Assembly: GCF_009764685.1 (NCBI RefSeq)
Contig: NZ_VHLM01000084.1
Coordinates: forward strand, 1 to 64,000
From: Flavobacterium sp. I-STPP5a
GTDB lineage: Bacteria > Bacteroidota > Bacteroidia > Flavobacteriales > Flavobacteriaceae
Direction of reading: 5' to 3'
DNA length: 64,000 nucleotides
Under the pieces are notes generated by a model, which was given only the letters and a program-made list of their open reading frames with translations, was not told the origin of the DNA and made no database searches. How positions within the stretch are numbered: position 1 is the stretch's first letter; every line of letters begins with the position of its first letter. A program made the translations under genes and the position numbers. Shown here in pieces: positions 42,464-51,667 of this stretch.

Positions 42464-45400
42464 TTATTCTGAATCTATAAGAAGCTGTTGCAGCTTTTCA
42501 ACCGTTTCTGGTTTTGGTTCTTTCCACATTCCTCGTTGGATCGCTTCCAGCATACGTTCGGACATGTCTTTTAATGCCCACGGATTTACTTTTTCTATAA
42601 ATTCTTTGTTTTCGGGTTTAAATAAATATTCCTCTGTGATGCCTTCGTACATAAAATCGTCAATCATGTCGGTCGTGGCATCATAAGCAAAAAGGTAATC
42701 CATAGTTGCTGCCAATTCAAAAGCACCTTTGTAACCATGTCTTTTTACGCCTTCAATCCATTTTGGATTTACCACACGGGAGCGATAAACTTTTAATAAT
42801 TCTTCTTTCAGTGTTTTTACTTTCGGGTTATCTGGGCGGGAATGATCTCCAAAATAAACTTGGGGCTGCGTACCACTTACGGTTTGTACGGCATTAGTCA
42901 AACCACCTTGAAACTGGTAATAATCATCGGAATCCAGAATGTCATGTTCCCGATTGTCTTGATTGTGCATCACAATTTGAATATCGGATAGCCGCTGTTC
43001 AAAAACTTCGTGCGCCGACTCCCCTATTCTATCGCTACCATAAGCATAGCCACTCCATTGCATATATACCCGTGCCAAATCTTCTTTGGTTTGCCAATTT
43101 TTCTCATCAATTACGGCTTGTAATCCTGCGCCATACGCTCCGGGTTTAGAACCAAAAACACGAAACAAGGCTCTTTTATGAGCTTTATCATCGGTAATCC
43201 CTTTGGCTTTCCAATCGGATTTTTCTTTTAGAAAACGTTTTCTGATAGGGTTCATTTCAATATCTTCGTCCAACTGTGCTACTCGTTCTACCACTTTATT
43301 ATATAACGAAATCACATCTGGAAAAGCATCTCTAAAAAAACCCGAAATACGCAACATTACATCTACTCGCGGCCGTTTGAGCATGAGCATCGAGATGATT
43401 TCAAAATCGGTCACCCTCCGATTTGCCCCTTCCCAAACAGGTTTTACACCCATAAGTGCAAAAGCTTGCGCAATGTCATCACCGCCAGTTCGCATGGTTG
43501 AAGTTCCCCAAACCGATAGCCCAACCGTCTCGGGATATTCTCCATTTTCTTGTAAATAGCGTTCTATAATGAGGTTTGCACTTTTTACTCCTAAAGCATA
43601 AGCTGTTGGAGTTGGGATAGTTCGTACATCTACCGAATAAAAATTTCTTCCTGTAGGCAAAACATCTAGCCTCCCTCGTGTGGGCGCACCCGAGCTTCCC
43701 GAAGAAACATACTTCCCATTCAACCCCGACAATAAATTAGCGATTTCGTTTGTGGTTTGCTGTACTTTTGGGTAAGTGTCTTTGGCTATAAAATCAAGAA
43801 CGTCATCAAAATTTAGGTAGCCCGTTTCTTTATTATCTAATAAAAATTGGGATAAATAGACTCGTGAAATCAATTCGAGTTGTTCGACAGCATCCCCAAT
43901 TGTTCGACAATAGATCTGCTGAATATCTTTTTCGAAAGGGGTGGAATAATCACAATGCAGCGGATTAAAATCCAATTCCAAATCGAGTGCCAATGCATGA
44001 GTTATGCCTTTTATCGCTCCCGAAGGTACACGGTGCAAGGCAATGAGCAAATCAAGTAATTGATCATTTTCTGGAGCTTGTCCAAAAATATGCAAGCCAT
44101 CTCGAATTTGTGCTTCTTTTAAATCACACAAATAACCATCTAATTTTACTAATAATTCGTCAATATCTTCTACCGACGCACGCAAATCGGTATCTAAATG
44201 TGCTTCTTGAACCAGTGTTTTTATTTGCTTCTTTAATACTGTAGCTCTCTTTATATCCAACGTAAAAGCTTCGTAATATTCGTCTATGAGATGCTCCAAT
44301 TGAGTTAAAATACCATAGCTTTCGGCACGCGTCATGGGCGGAATCAGGTGATCCAAAATCACGGCTTGGTTGCGACGCTTGGCTTGAGTTCCTTCTCCAG
44401 GATCGTTGACAATAAAGGGATAAAAATGCGGAATGGCTTCCATCAACAACCTTGGATAGCAACTTTCTTTGCTTAATGCAACACTTTTCCCCGGCAACCA
44501 TTCGAGGTTTCCGTGCTTGCCTACGTGAACAACAGCATCGGCTTGAAAAACATGATTTACCCAAAAATAATAGGCCAAATAATTGAAAGTGGGCGGTAAA
44601 TCTGGCGAATGATAAATCGCTTTTTCATCTTGATTGTACCCTCGTGAAGGTTGAATACTCACAAAAACAGTTCCCAATAAAAAACCAGCAATAGCAAATT
44701 TTCCATCGCTATAAAATGGAGAATCTTCCGGTTTCCCCCATTGCTTTTCGAGTTGTTCTCTAAGATTTGACGAAATGGTATTGTATTGTTTGTAAAAATT
44801 TTCAATTGACAACGAAACCTGAAACGGTCGGAATTGGGTCGTATCTACATCATTGGTAATATAATGCGTGACCAATTCTATCAATTCCTGACTCGAATTG
44901 GGAATAAAGCTCCCCAAATCATATCCATTATCTTTGAGAGCCTTGATGATATTAACCATACTTTCGGGTGTGTCAAGCCCTACTCCATTGGCCAAACGAC
45001 TGTCTTTGTTGGGATAATTGGGCATTATCAAAGCGATGCATTTTTCTGAATTCTTTTTGGTTTGCAGTCGATGCCAACGTACCGCAAAATCAACCACAAA
45101 ATCAACTCCTTCCTGGTGCGTCTCGTACTTTAAAATATCTGAATCGGTTATGGCATCCTTGCCCAATGCTACTTTAAAGGATACTGCGGTTGTAATAATT
45201 CGCCCGTCCAATTCGGGTAGTGCTATATTGATAGCTACATCAGTAGGCGTTAATCCAAATAAATTGTCTTGCCAAACTTCTTTGGTACATGAAGCAAAAA
45301 TAGCCTGAATAACAGGAACATTGAGTTTCTGAAAAATAAAATCGCTTTCATTCTCTGTTAATGCTTTTATCGAAAAACTAGTGGTATTGATAATTGTGCT

Positions 45401-46195
45401 TAACTCACGATTCATCCCTTGAGTAAGTAAGTCATACAATTCATCGGTTGTATTCTTGTCCCGAAGATTATTGACAAAAGCCATAATCGGACGTGTATTT
45501 TTTCTCTTTAATTGTTCGCAAATTGCATAAACAGGCTCTAAATTATCTGCTAAATAATGCGATTGATATACTAGAACCACGGTATCGAATTCTGTATGAT
45601 ACGCTTGTTCCTTAGATAAAATTCCACTATTTAAATCACACAAAAACAAATCGGGTATGCGTTGCGGACCATTATATACCAAATCTTTTCTATCAAAAAA
45701 ATGATGCAAAATAAAACGCAATGCTTCCATCAAATTTTGTTTTCCACCAGCGCAAAAGTATTTCCAAACCAAATCGGAAACCGATAAATCGACAGTTGAA
45801 AGATTCATCAGCTCTATATCTGGCGCATCATAACCCGATAAAAAAAGCACTGGAATGTTCTTATTCCTGCATTCCAATTCAATAGATTCTACCAAATAAG
45901 GATAATAACTAATACCTCCTAACAATCTACAAATAACGAGTTTGGCTTCGCCAATGACTTCTTCAACATATTTATCGATGGTCAATTCTTGTTTTAGATA
46001 GGTCAAGTTGGCCATTCGAAGACTCACGTCGACGGAGCTCAGTGACCGAGATAATTCCTTATATGCTTTATTAAGCGAATGAATTTCGGTATCGGCGGCG
46101 GATAGAAAAACAATATCTCCTTTGGATTGTTCGATGTGAAAAACGCCGTCCTCATTAGGATTCCAGCCTCCAGGAATGGTAGGTATTAAATGCAT
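42464..46195 (-). CDS. cobN: Cobaltochelatase CobN-like subunit
   Basis: A 1243-residue large chelatase subunit. The porphyrin/metal domain has VVHVGKHGNLEWLPGK near residue 558, and GSKPGAYGAGLQAVID and LGVKSANLIIERYLQENGEY further on. Length matches CobN/ChlH. CobN normally works with CobS/CobT or, in some groups, with ChlI/ChlD-type motors, and one of these is encoded just across at 39545. With CbiX also present, its exact substrate (late cobalt insertion or another tetrapyrrole) is uncertain. Transcribed with cobW, which lies 76 bases upstream. Confidence 0.93.
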   Translation of the reverse strand: MHLIPTIPGGWNPNEDGVFHIEQSKGDIVFLSAADTEIHSLNKAYKELSRSLSSVDVSLRMANLTYLKQELTIDKYVEEVIGEAKLVICRLLGGISYYPYLVESIELECRNKNIPVLFLSGYDAPDIELMNLSTVDLSVSDLVWKYFCAGGKQNLMEALRFILHHFFDRKDLVYNGPQRIPDLFLCDLNSGILSKEQAYHTEFDTVVLVYQSHYLADNLEPVYAICEQLKRKNTRPIMAFVNNLRDKNTTDELYDLLTQGMNRELSTIINTTSFSIKALTENESDFIFQKLNVPVIQAIFASCTKEVWQDNLFGLTPTDVAINIALPELDGRIITTAVSFKVALGKDAITDSDILKYETHQEGVDFVVDFAVRWHRLQTKKNSEKCIALIMPNYPNKDSRLANGVGLDTPESMVNIIKALKDNGYDLGSFIPNSSQELIELVTHYITNDVDTTQFRPFQVSLSIENFYKQYNTISSNLREQLEKQWGKPEDSPFYSDGKFAIAGFLLGTVFVSIQPSRGYNQDEKAIYHSPDLPPTFNYLAYYFWVNHVFQADAVVHVGKHGNLEWLPGKSVALSKESCYPRLLMEAIPHFYPFIVNDPGEGTQAKRRNQAVILDHLIPPMTRAESYGILTQLEHLIDEYYEAFTLDIKRATVLKKQIKTLVQEAHLDTDLRASVEDIDELLVKLDGYLCDLKEAQIRDGLHIFGQAPENDQLLDLLIALHRVPSGAIKGITHALALDLELDFNPLHCDYSTPFEKDIQQIYCRTIGDAVEQLELISRVYLSQFLLDNKETGYLNFDDVLDFIAKDTYPKVQQTTNEIANLLSGLNGKYVSSGSSGAPTRGRLDVLPTGRNFYSVDVRTIPTPTAYALGVKSANLIIERYLQENGEYPETVGLSVWGTSTMRTGGDDIAQAFALMGVKPVWEGANRRVTDFEIISMLMLKRPRVDVMLRISGFFRDAFPDVISLYNKVVERVAQLDEDIEMNPIRKRFLKEKSDWKAKGITDDKAHKRALFRVFGSKPGAYGAGLQAVIDEKNWQTKEDLARVYMQWSGYAYGSDRIGESAHEVFEQRLSDIQIVMHNQDNREHDILDSDDYYQFQGGLTNAVQTVSGTQPQVYFGDHSRPDNPKVKTLKEELLKVYRSRVVNPKWIEGVKRHGYKGAFELAATMDYLFAYDATTDMIDDFMYEGITEEYLFKPENKEFIEKVNPWALKDMSERMLEAIQRGMWKEPKPETVEKLQQLLIDSE

Positions 46196-46217
46196 TTGTA
46201 CAATTCTAATTAAAAAA

Positions 46218-46249
46218 AATGGACAATCAACAGTGGTTGATTATCCATT
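46218..46249. repeat. Hairpin between cobW and cobN
   Basis: AATGGA-C-AATCAAC and GTTGATT-A-TCCATT pair with one internal mismatch around an AGTG loop. It is a variant of the dispersed ATGGATAATT repeat and could modulate cobW-cobN read-through. Confidence 0.55.
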
Positions 46250-46271
46250 CAAATATACCTTCTATTTGGTA

Positions 46272-47309
46272 CTAATTCAATCTTTCGTTGATAATTTGTT
46301 GCAAATTTTTATGCTCCAATTCGTCTCCGATGATAACCAAACTCGTTTTTCTGGTTTCATTATCTTTCCATTTACGGTCAAAATAACTGTCAAAACGAGT
46401 CGATACTCCTTGTAGAACCATACGCATCGATTTTTCGGGAACGTTTATAAACCCTTTAATTCTATAAATTTCGTATTCTTCGATGATTTGTTTCAGTGTT
46501 GCAACCAATGTTTCTGGAGTATGAACCGCAGTAATTTCGATAACTACAGAGTCAATATGATCGTCATGTTCGTGTTCATGACCATTGGCATGATCCTCTT
46601 CATGGTGTGAATGACGGTTTGCTAAATCATTTTCGGCTTGAGCTCCAATTCCTAACAAAATGTCAGCAGCAATAATACCTTTATTGGCACTAACCATTTT
46701 TACATTCGATCTAATTTTACCAGCAATAATAGCTTGTACTTCTTCAAATTGTGATTCATCAAGCAAATCTTTTTTGGTCATTACGATCAAATCGGCACAA
46801 GACAATTGGTCTTCAAACAATTCTTCAATTGGGGTTTCATGATCTAAAGATTCATCTGCTTTACGTTGTGCTTCTACTCTAGCACGGTCACAAATTTCGC
46901 CAGTTGCCTGCCCTACTGCATCAACCACTGTAATCACAGCATCTACGGTAATTTGTGGTTTTAATTCCGGCCAGTTAAAAGCATGCAATAGCGGTTTTGG
47001 CAAGGCAAGTCCCGAAGTTTCAATTATAATATGGTCGATAGTGTCTTTACGTTCCATCAATTGCAGCATAATTGGCAAAAACTCGTCTTGTACGGTACAG
47101 CAAACGCAACCGTTACTCAACTCCATAATATCTTCTTCGTTGGTACAACAGGATTTTAGTAATTCGCCATCAATACCCATTTCGCCAAACTCGTTTACAA
47201 TGACAGCCAGTCGTTTACCATTGTTGTTTTCTAATAAATTACGAATAATTGTGGTTTTCCCTGACCCAAGGAAACCAGTTATTATAGTTACAGGAATTTT
47301 ATTTGTCAT
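46272..47309 (-). CDS. cobW: CobW-type G3E GTPase, cobalt/zinc chaperone
   Basis: A 345-residue GTPase of the G3E family. The P-loop is TGFLGSGKTT at 11-20, and the metal motif is GCVCC with Cys68, Cys70 and Cys71. MTKKDLL provides the guanine-specificity region. A His/Asp-rich loop (HHEEDHANGHEHEHDDH) about 225-245 is a metal sensor or store. The C-terminal CobW_C domain follows. Directly upstream of cobN on the same strand, so it most likely delivers cobalt to the chelatase. Confidence 0.93.
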   Translation of the reverse strand: MTNKIPVTIITGFLGSGKTTIIRNLLENNNGKRLAVIVNEFGEMGIDGELLKSCCTNEEDIMELSNGCVCCTVQDEFLPIMLQLMERKDTIDHIIIETSGLALPKPLLHAFNWPELKPQITVDAVITVVDAVGQATGEICDRARVEAQRKADESLDHETPIEELFEDQLSCADLIVMTKKDLLDESQFEEVQAIIAGKIRSNVKMVSANKGIIAADILLGIGAQAENDLANRHSHHEEDHANGHEHEHDDHIDSVVIEITAVHTPETLVATLKQIIEEYEIYRIKGFINVPEKSMRMVLQGVSTRFDSYFDRKWKDNETRKTSLVIIGDELEHKNLQQIINERLN

Positions 47310-47831
47310 AACTGTTTTTAAAATGTGTTATTATTGGTTAAAAATAGTATATCCATTGGAAAATATCGAGTTTATTTAAGTTTTTTTTTACGCAAAATTG
47401 ATAAAATGTACCGCGTACGATGCTTATTTTCCTAAATTTTAAAAATGCTGTTTTCTAAAATGATTAGTACTACCAAGAACTACAAATTTTTTAATTGGCG
47501 CAATTAAAAAATTGATATCCAAAAAAGTTACAACTAAATACATATCAACACATTGCCAGCACAATAGAAAATTCAGTATTTATTTTTTTGATTAATTTTC
47601 GTACCTCATATTCGGTTGATTTTAAATTTCCTATACCGTATGAAGTATAACAAGAAAACACAAAAATCCTGATTATCAAGAGCAGAACAAATTTTTTAAC
47701 GACAGTCAATTTAAAATATGTATTGTGTAAACATCAATACAAATGGTTAATTAATAAACGTTTACATTTTAACATCATTTTTAACAAAAAGGAATAATTT
47801 TTAATTAATTTTGCAAAGCTTTTTTTTAGAT
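47310..47831. other. Gene-free gap between the cobalamin and copper blocks
   Basis: About 520 AT-rich bases with no convincing gene. It must hold the divergent promoters of cobW (minus) and the Cys-rich gene (plus); an ATTAATTTTG stretch just before 47815 fits a TAnnTTTG -7 element for the latter. I do not see cobalamin riboswitch motifs here. Confidence 0.45.
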
Positions 47832-48209
47832 ATGAAAAAACACCACTTTATATTATTAGTCTTATTAGGCATGTTTCTTATGTCTAATACTGCTATGGCT
47901 TGTGGTAAAGGTTTAGAAAAGAGTTCTTGTAAAAAAGAGGTTTCTTCAACTAAAAAAGTTAAAAAGAGTTGTTGCGGTAGTGCTAGTTCTAGAGAAAAAG
48001 AACACAAAAGCTGCAAAGACAATTGCGGTACTTCTAAATGTGGATGCTCTTCAACCTGTCCAACTTCTTCAGTAAGCTTGTTATCCGAAATCATTTTTAA
48101 AAATTTAATCTTTAACTATTCTTCAATTGAGAAAGTTAAATTTTTCAACACAACACCATCAATATCAGATGGTTTTTATTCTATTTGGCTCATCCCTAAA
48201 ATAAGCTAA
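47832..48209 (+). CDS. Small Cys-rich secreted protein
   Basis: A 125-residue protein with a signal peptide (MKKHHFILLVLLGMFLMSNT, cleavage near AMA). The mature start is packed with cysteines and lysines: CGKG, SSCKKE, KKSCCGSA, HKSCKDNCGTSKCGCSSTC. The second half is unrelated and lacks cysteines. I do not recognise a family. The Cys pattern and the neighbouring copper genes suggest metal binding in the periplasm; this is inference. The ATG at 47832 is chosen over a TTG 21 bases earlier. Confidence 0.7.
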   Translation: MKKHHFILLVLLGMFLMSNTAMACGKGLEKSSCKKEVSSTKKVKKSCCGSASSREKEHKSCKDNCGTSKCGCSSTCPTSSVSLLSEIIFKNLIFNYSSIEKVKFFNTTPSISDGFYSIWLIPKIS

Positions 48210-48392
48210 GCCTTTTTTGACAGCCCTACTTGCGTCAAATTTATAGCATTTTGCTATTCAATCTAACAGTTTAGTATTGTTTTTCTACACCAATATTGGT
48301 ACAGAAATTATAATCTTTCGTTACTGTTATTTATCCCAATTTATTTTATCAACCAATCAAGGTAGTTTGCCTTGATTACAACTTTATTTATA

Positions 48393-49265
48393 ATGAAAAA
48401 TTCATTTATGAAAATAATGATAGCAATTATTGTATTGCTATCAACAACAATTAATGCACAAATAAAAAATGCCAAAACTGAAAACATTAAAGTTTATGGC
48501 AACTGTGGCATGTGCGAAACCACAATCGAAAAAGCAGGAAACATAAAAAAAATTGCCACTGTAGATTGGAACCAAGAAACTCAGATGGCTACAATAACTT
48601 ATGACGCCACCAAAACAAATCAAGAGGAAATACTCCAAAGAATTGCATTAGTGGGTTATGATAGTGATCACTTTCTTGCTCCAGATGATGTTTATAGTAA
48701 TCTTCACGGATGTTGCCAATATGAAAGAGTAGCAAAAGTTCCTGCCAAAGCAGTAACGACAACGATTGCTAATAACGAAGACCATTCTAAACATAGTAAT
48801 CATGTTGAAACAAATAGTACTATACATCAAAATGACCATCAAGTAAAATCGGTTTTTGAAAATTACTTTTTGGTAAAGGATGCCTTGATTGCTTCAAATG
48901 GAAATAATACTGCCGCTGCTGCAAAAGAATTAATATCGACTATTAATAATGTTAAAATGGACAAGCTTGAAATGGAAGTTCACATGGCTTGGATGAGCGT
49001 TGTCAATACGATAAAGAAGGATGCAGAAAATATCGCCACTACAAAAGATATAAAAATCCAACGCGATCACTTCACTACGTTATCCAAAGACATGTATGCA
49101 TTAATCAAAGTTTCTAAATACGAAACTCCTGTATACTATCAATTTTGTCCAATGTTCAACGAAGGTACTGGTGCTAATTGGTTAAGCAAAGAGAATGCAA
49201 TAAAAAATCCCTACTATGGCTCCATGATGCTAAGTTGTGGAAAAACAGTTGAAACTATAAAATAA
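48393..49265 (+). CDS. HMA domain plus DUF3347 periplasmic copper protein
   Basis: A 290-residue secreted protein. The signal peptide (FMKIMIAIIVLLSTTINAQ) is followed by a heavy-metal-associated domain with the metal motif YGNCGMCETTIEKA. A His-rich linker (DHSKHSNHVETNSTIHQNDH) leads to a DUF3347 domain (YFLVKDALIASNGNNTAAAA, VHMAWMSVVN, CPMFNEGTGANWLS), commonly tied to CusB-like copper efflux proteins. ATG 48393 starts the signal peptide. The next gene is 5 bases downstream. Confidence 0.82.
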   Translation: MKNSFMKIMIAIIVLLSTTINAQIKNAKTENIKVYGNCGMCETTIEKAGNIKKIATVDWNQETQMATITYDATKTNQEEILQRIALVGYDSDHFLAPDDVYSNLHGCCQYERVAKVPAKAVTTTIANNEDHSKHSNHVETNSTIHQNDHQVKSVFENYFLVKDALIASNGNNTAAAAKELISTINNVKMDKLEMEVHMAWMSVVNTIKKDAENIATTKDIKIQRDHFTTLSKDMYALIKVSKYETPVYYQFCPMFNEGTGANWLSKENAIKNPYYGSMMLSCGKTVETIK

Positions 49266-49270
49266 TTCAA

Positions 49271-49759
49271 ATGAAAAAAGTATATTTAATCCTAACATCA
49301 ATGGTTTTGATGTTCTCAATGCAAAGCAATGCGCAAATTATAAAAGCCGAAATTAGAGCTACAGGTTTAACGTGTTCCATGTGTTCCAATGCAATCAACA
49401 AGCAGCTAAAAAGCATGGCAGAGGTGGCTAATGTAGAAACCGATTTGAATACCAATACATTTACAGTAACACTAAAAGAGGGTAATAGTTTAACTCCAAA
49501 AGTGTTTAAAGAAAAAGTAGAAAAAGCAGGTTTCTTTATTGGTTCACTAATAATAACATTGAAAACTGAAATAATTAAGCAGGAAGGTTATATTGAAGTT
49601 AACAAAGCTTCAACTAGCAATGCCGAAGTCCAAATTCAAATTTTAGACAAAGGTTATGTTACAGAGAAAGAATTTAAGAAACTATCTAAATCGCTCCACA
49701 ATGTGGTAACCTATACTTCAAACAACGAAGACGATTTTCATATTAAATATATAAACTAA
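49271..49759 (+). CDS. Periplasmic HMA-domain protein
   Basis: A 162-residue protein with a signal peptide (KVYLILTSMVLMFSMQSNAQ) and an HMA fold (IRATGLTCSMCSNAINKQL with Cys-x-x-Cys, then VANVETDLNTNTFTVTLKEG). It would bind a soft metal ion such as Cu(I) in the periplasm. The last 60 residues have no known motif. Its final codon overlaps the ATG of the next gene by one base, showing coupling. Confidence 0.82.
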   Translation: MKKVYLILTSMVLMFSMQSNAQIIKAEIRATGLTCSMCSNAINKQLKSMAEVANVETDLNTNTFTVTLKEGNSLTPKVFKEKVEKAGFFIGSLIITLKTEIIKQEGYIEVNKASTSNAEVQIQILDKGYVTEKEFKKLSKSLHNVVTYTSNNEDDFHIKYIN

Positions 49760-50568
49760 TGAGAAAGGTTTGCATTTTATTAATCCTGTTTGCGTTTCAA
49801 AACAATTACAGTCAAGAGTTATTTGTAGTTACAGATCCTGCAAGTAATATTCCAGCAAATACAGTAAGTATTCGGCTATCACAATCTTTGTTTAAAGAAA
49901 AAATTATATCAGGTTATAATTATCATTTAATGCCAGAGCTTACGTATGGGTTGAATAAAAATTTAATGTTTAGAGGCTCTGTTTTTGTGAGTAATAGCAG
50001 TAACCAATTGGTAACTGAAGGCGGAAGTTTATATACTAAATACCGTTTCTATTCAACCGATGACATAAACAGTCATTTTCGTTTGGCGGCCTTTGGGAGA
50101 TACAGTTTCAATAATGCCGATATCCATCAGGAACAAATTGAAATCATGGGGCACAATACGGGTTTTGAAACCGGGTTTGTAGCAACTAAATTGATAAAAA
50201 AAGTAGCTATAAGTTCCTCCATTAGCTTTGAGAAAGCATTTGACAACAAACCCAATTATCCTTTTCCAGACGATTTAGGAGATAATGCGACTAATTACAC
50301 CTTATCTTTTGGTAAATTAATGTATCCAAAAAAGTATACTAATTTCAAGCAAACCAACATCAATTTGATGGTTGAATTTGTGGGTCAAACCATAAACCAA
50401 GACGGTAAGTCCTATCTTGATGTTGTTCCTGCAATTCAGTTTATTATCAATAGTCAGGCACGAATAGATTTGGCTTACCGACAAGAGTTATTAAGCTCCA
50501 TGTTAAGAACTGCTCCAAATGGTTTTTATTTTAACCTGGAATACAACTTTTTTAATGCATTCAAATAA
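49759..50568 (+). CDS. Outer-membrane beta-barrel-like protein of unknown function
   Basis: A 269-residue protein with a signal peptide (RKVCILLILFAFQNNYSQE) and many alternating strands such as MPELTYGLNKNLMFRGSVF, GSLYTKYRFY and INLMVEFVGQ, ending NGFYFNLEYNFF. This fits a small outer-membrane barrel. I do not recognise a specific family. Coupling to the HMA gene suggests a role in copper handling. Confidence 0.6.
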   Translation: MRKVCILLILFAFQNNYSQELFVVTDPASNIPANTVSIRLSQSLFKEKIISGYNYHLMPELTYGLNKNLMFRGSVFVSNSSNQLVTEGGSLYTKYRFYSTDDINSHFRLAAFGRYSFNNADIHQEQIEIMGHNTGFETGFVATKLIKKVAISSSISFEKAFDNKPNYPFPDDLGDNATNYTLSFGKLMYPKKYTNFKQTNINLMVEFVGQTINQDGKSYLDVVPAIQFIINSQARIDLAYRQELLSSMLRTAPNGFYFNLEYNFFNAFK

Positions 50569-50680
50569 ATTAATAGAATGAATTATACAACTTAAATAGT
50601 GCAGAATGTAAGTTACTAAATAATAGAATTTTGTATCATTACAATGCAGAAATTAATCCGTAATTTAAATCAAGTAAACA

Positions 50681-50941
50681 ATGAAAAAAATAATCTTTTC
50701 AGCTGTAATAATGGCTTTTGTACTGGTTTCTTGCAACCAAAAAACTAAAGAAATAATAACAACCGATTCAGAAATGATGGAACAAGATTCTACAATGACT
50801 GACCATTCGAAGATGGATCAGTCTAAAATGTATGCTTGCTCAATGCATCCTGAAGTTCGAGGAAAAAGGAATGACAAGTGTTCTAAATGTGGTATGAAAT
50901 TGACTGAACCTGTTACAGAAGATGCAGAAGAAAGCAAGTAA
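50681..50941 (+). CDS. Small lipoprotein with heavy-metal-binding domain
   Basis: An 86-residue protein with a lipoprotein signal (IMAFVLVSC, lipidated Cys18) and a heavy-metal-binding domain: CSMHPEVRGKRNDKCSKCGM. A Met/Asp/His-rich stretch (MTDHSKMDQSKM) precedes it. The same CxMHPE...CxxCGM module occurs in the P-type ATPase (twice) and the multicopper oxidase of this block. Likely a periplasmic copper-binding lipoprotein. Confidence 0.85.
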   Translation: MKKIIFSAVIMAFVLVSCNQKTKEIITTDSEMMEQDSTMTDHSKMDQSKMYACSMHPEVRGKRNDKCSKCGMKLTEPVTEDAEESK

Positions 50942-50964
50942 TACATAATCTTTGGTCATTATCG

Positions 50965-51002
50965 TAAACTAACTTTGTTAATTATTTAGCAAAGTTAGTT
51001 TA
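50965..51002. promoter_or_regulatory. Perfect 13-bp inverted repeat with promoter element before the AraC/HMA regulator
   Basis: TAAACTAACTTTG at 50965-50977 and CAAAGTTAGTTTA at 50990-51002 are perfect inverted arms with a 12-base loop. TAACTTTG at 50970-50977 is also a -7 element (TAnnTTTG), and its mirror gives the same on the minus strand. The regulator ATG is at 51030. No T run follows, so an operator is more likely than a terminator, though a stem in the transcript of the preceding gene is possible. Confidence 0.65.
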
Positions 51003-51029
51003 TATCATCTAAGCAAAAAACTTTGTATA

Positions 51030-51590
51030 ATGAAACTATACATTAAAAATATGGTTTGCAGTCGCTGCAAAATGGTTGTGAAGTCTGTGTTTGAAAATAT
51101 GGGGATTAATCCTATCGCTGTGGAGTTAGGCGAAGTTGAATTAAAAAATGACATTTCCGAAAACCAAAAACAAGAATTACTAAAAAGTCTTCGCGGTATT
51201 GGCTTTGATTTAATTAACGACAAGAAAAGTAAAACTATCGATGCAATTAAAATACTGATTATTGATTTGGTTCAAAATAAAAACAACGATTTGAAAATTA
51301 ATTTATCCAATTATCTTTCACAAAAACTAAATCAAGACTATAATACATTGAGTAATCTATTCTCCGAAGTAGAAAATACCACTATCGAAAAGTATTTCAT
51401 CCATCAGAAAATTGAGAAAGTAAAAGAGTTAATAATATATGATGAACTCTCATTAAGTGAAATTGCTTATTCTTTAAATTACAGTACCGTTTCGCATTTG
51501 AGTAATCAATTCAAAAAAGTAACTGGCTTTTCTCCAACCTACTTCAAGAATATAAAAACCACAAAAAGAAAACAAATAGAAGATTTATAA
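51030..51590 (+). CDS. AraC-family regulator with N-terminal HMA-like metal domain
   Basis: A 186-residue regulator. The first 65 residues resemble a heavy-metal-associated domain (MKLYIKNMVCSRCKMVVKSV with Cys10 and Cys13, ending LKSLRGIGFDL). The last 100 are an AraC HTH (KVKELIIYDELSLSEIAYSL, VSHLSNQFKKVTGFSPTYF). There is no usual sugar-binding domain. It probably senses Cu(I) through the CxxC and controls the downstream ATPase and oxidase; this is inference from domain content and place. Confidence 0.85.
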   Translation: MKLYIKNMVCSRCKMVVKSVFENMGINPIAVELGEVELKNDISENQKQELLKSLRGIGFDLINDKKSKTIDAIKILIIDLVQNKNNDLKINLSNYLSQKLNQDYNTLSNLFSEVENTTIEKYFIHQKIEKVKELIIYDELSLSEIAYSLNYSTVSHLSNQFKKVTGFSPTYFKNIKTTKRKQIEDL

Positions 51591-51667
51591 ATTTTGCATA
51601 TCAAACCCAAAATTCTGCAACTGCAAAAAAGCATTAAACTGGAAATTTGTATTTAAATAACAAAAAA

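Noticed and set aside
42706-45308. Several frames of 60-134 codons opposite to or overlapping cobN
   Set aside because: cobN is a full-length conserved gene on the minus strand; these are shadow frames with no recognisable composition.
47310-47831. Second cobalamin riboswitch before cobW
   Set aside because: None of the core motifs (B12 box, GCCACTG-like, GGGAA..GGTG) is seen on the minus strand of this gap.
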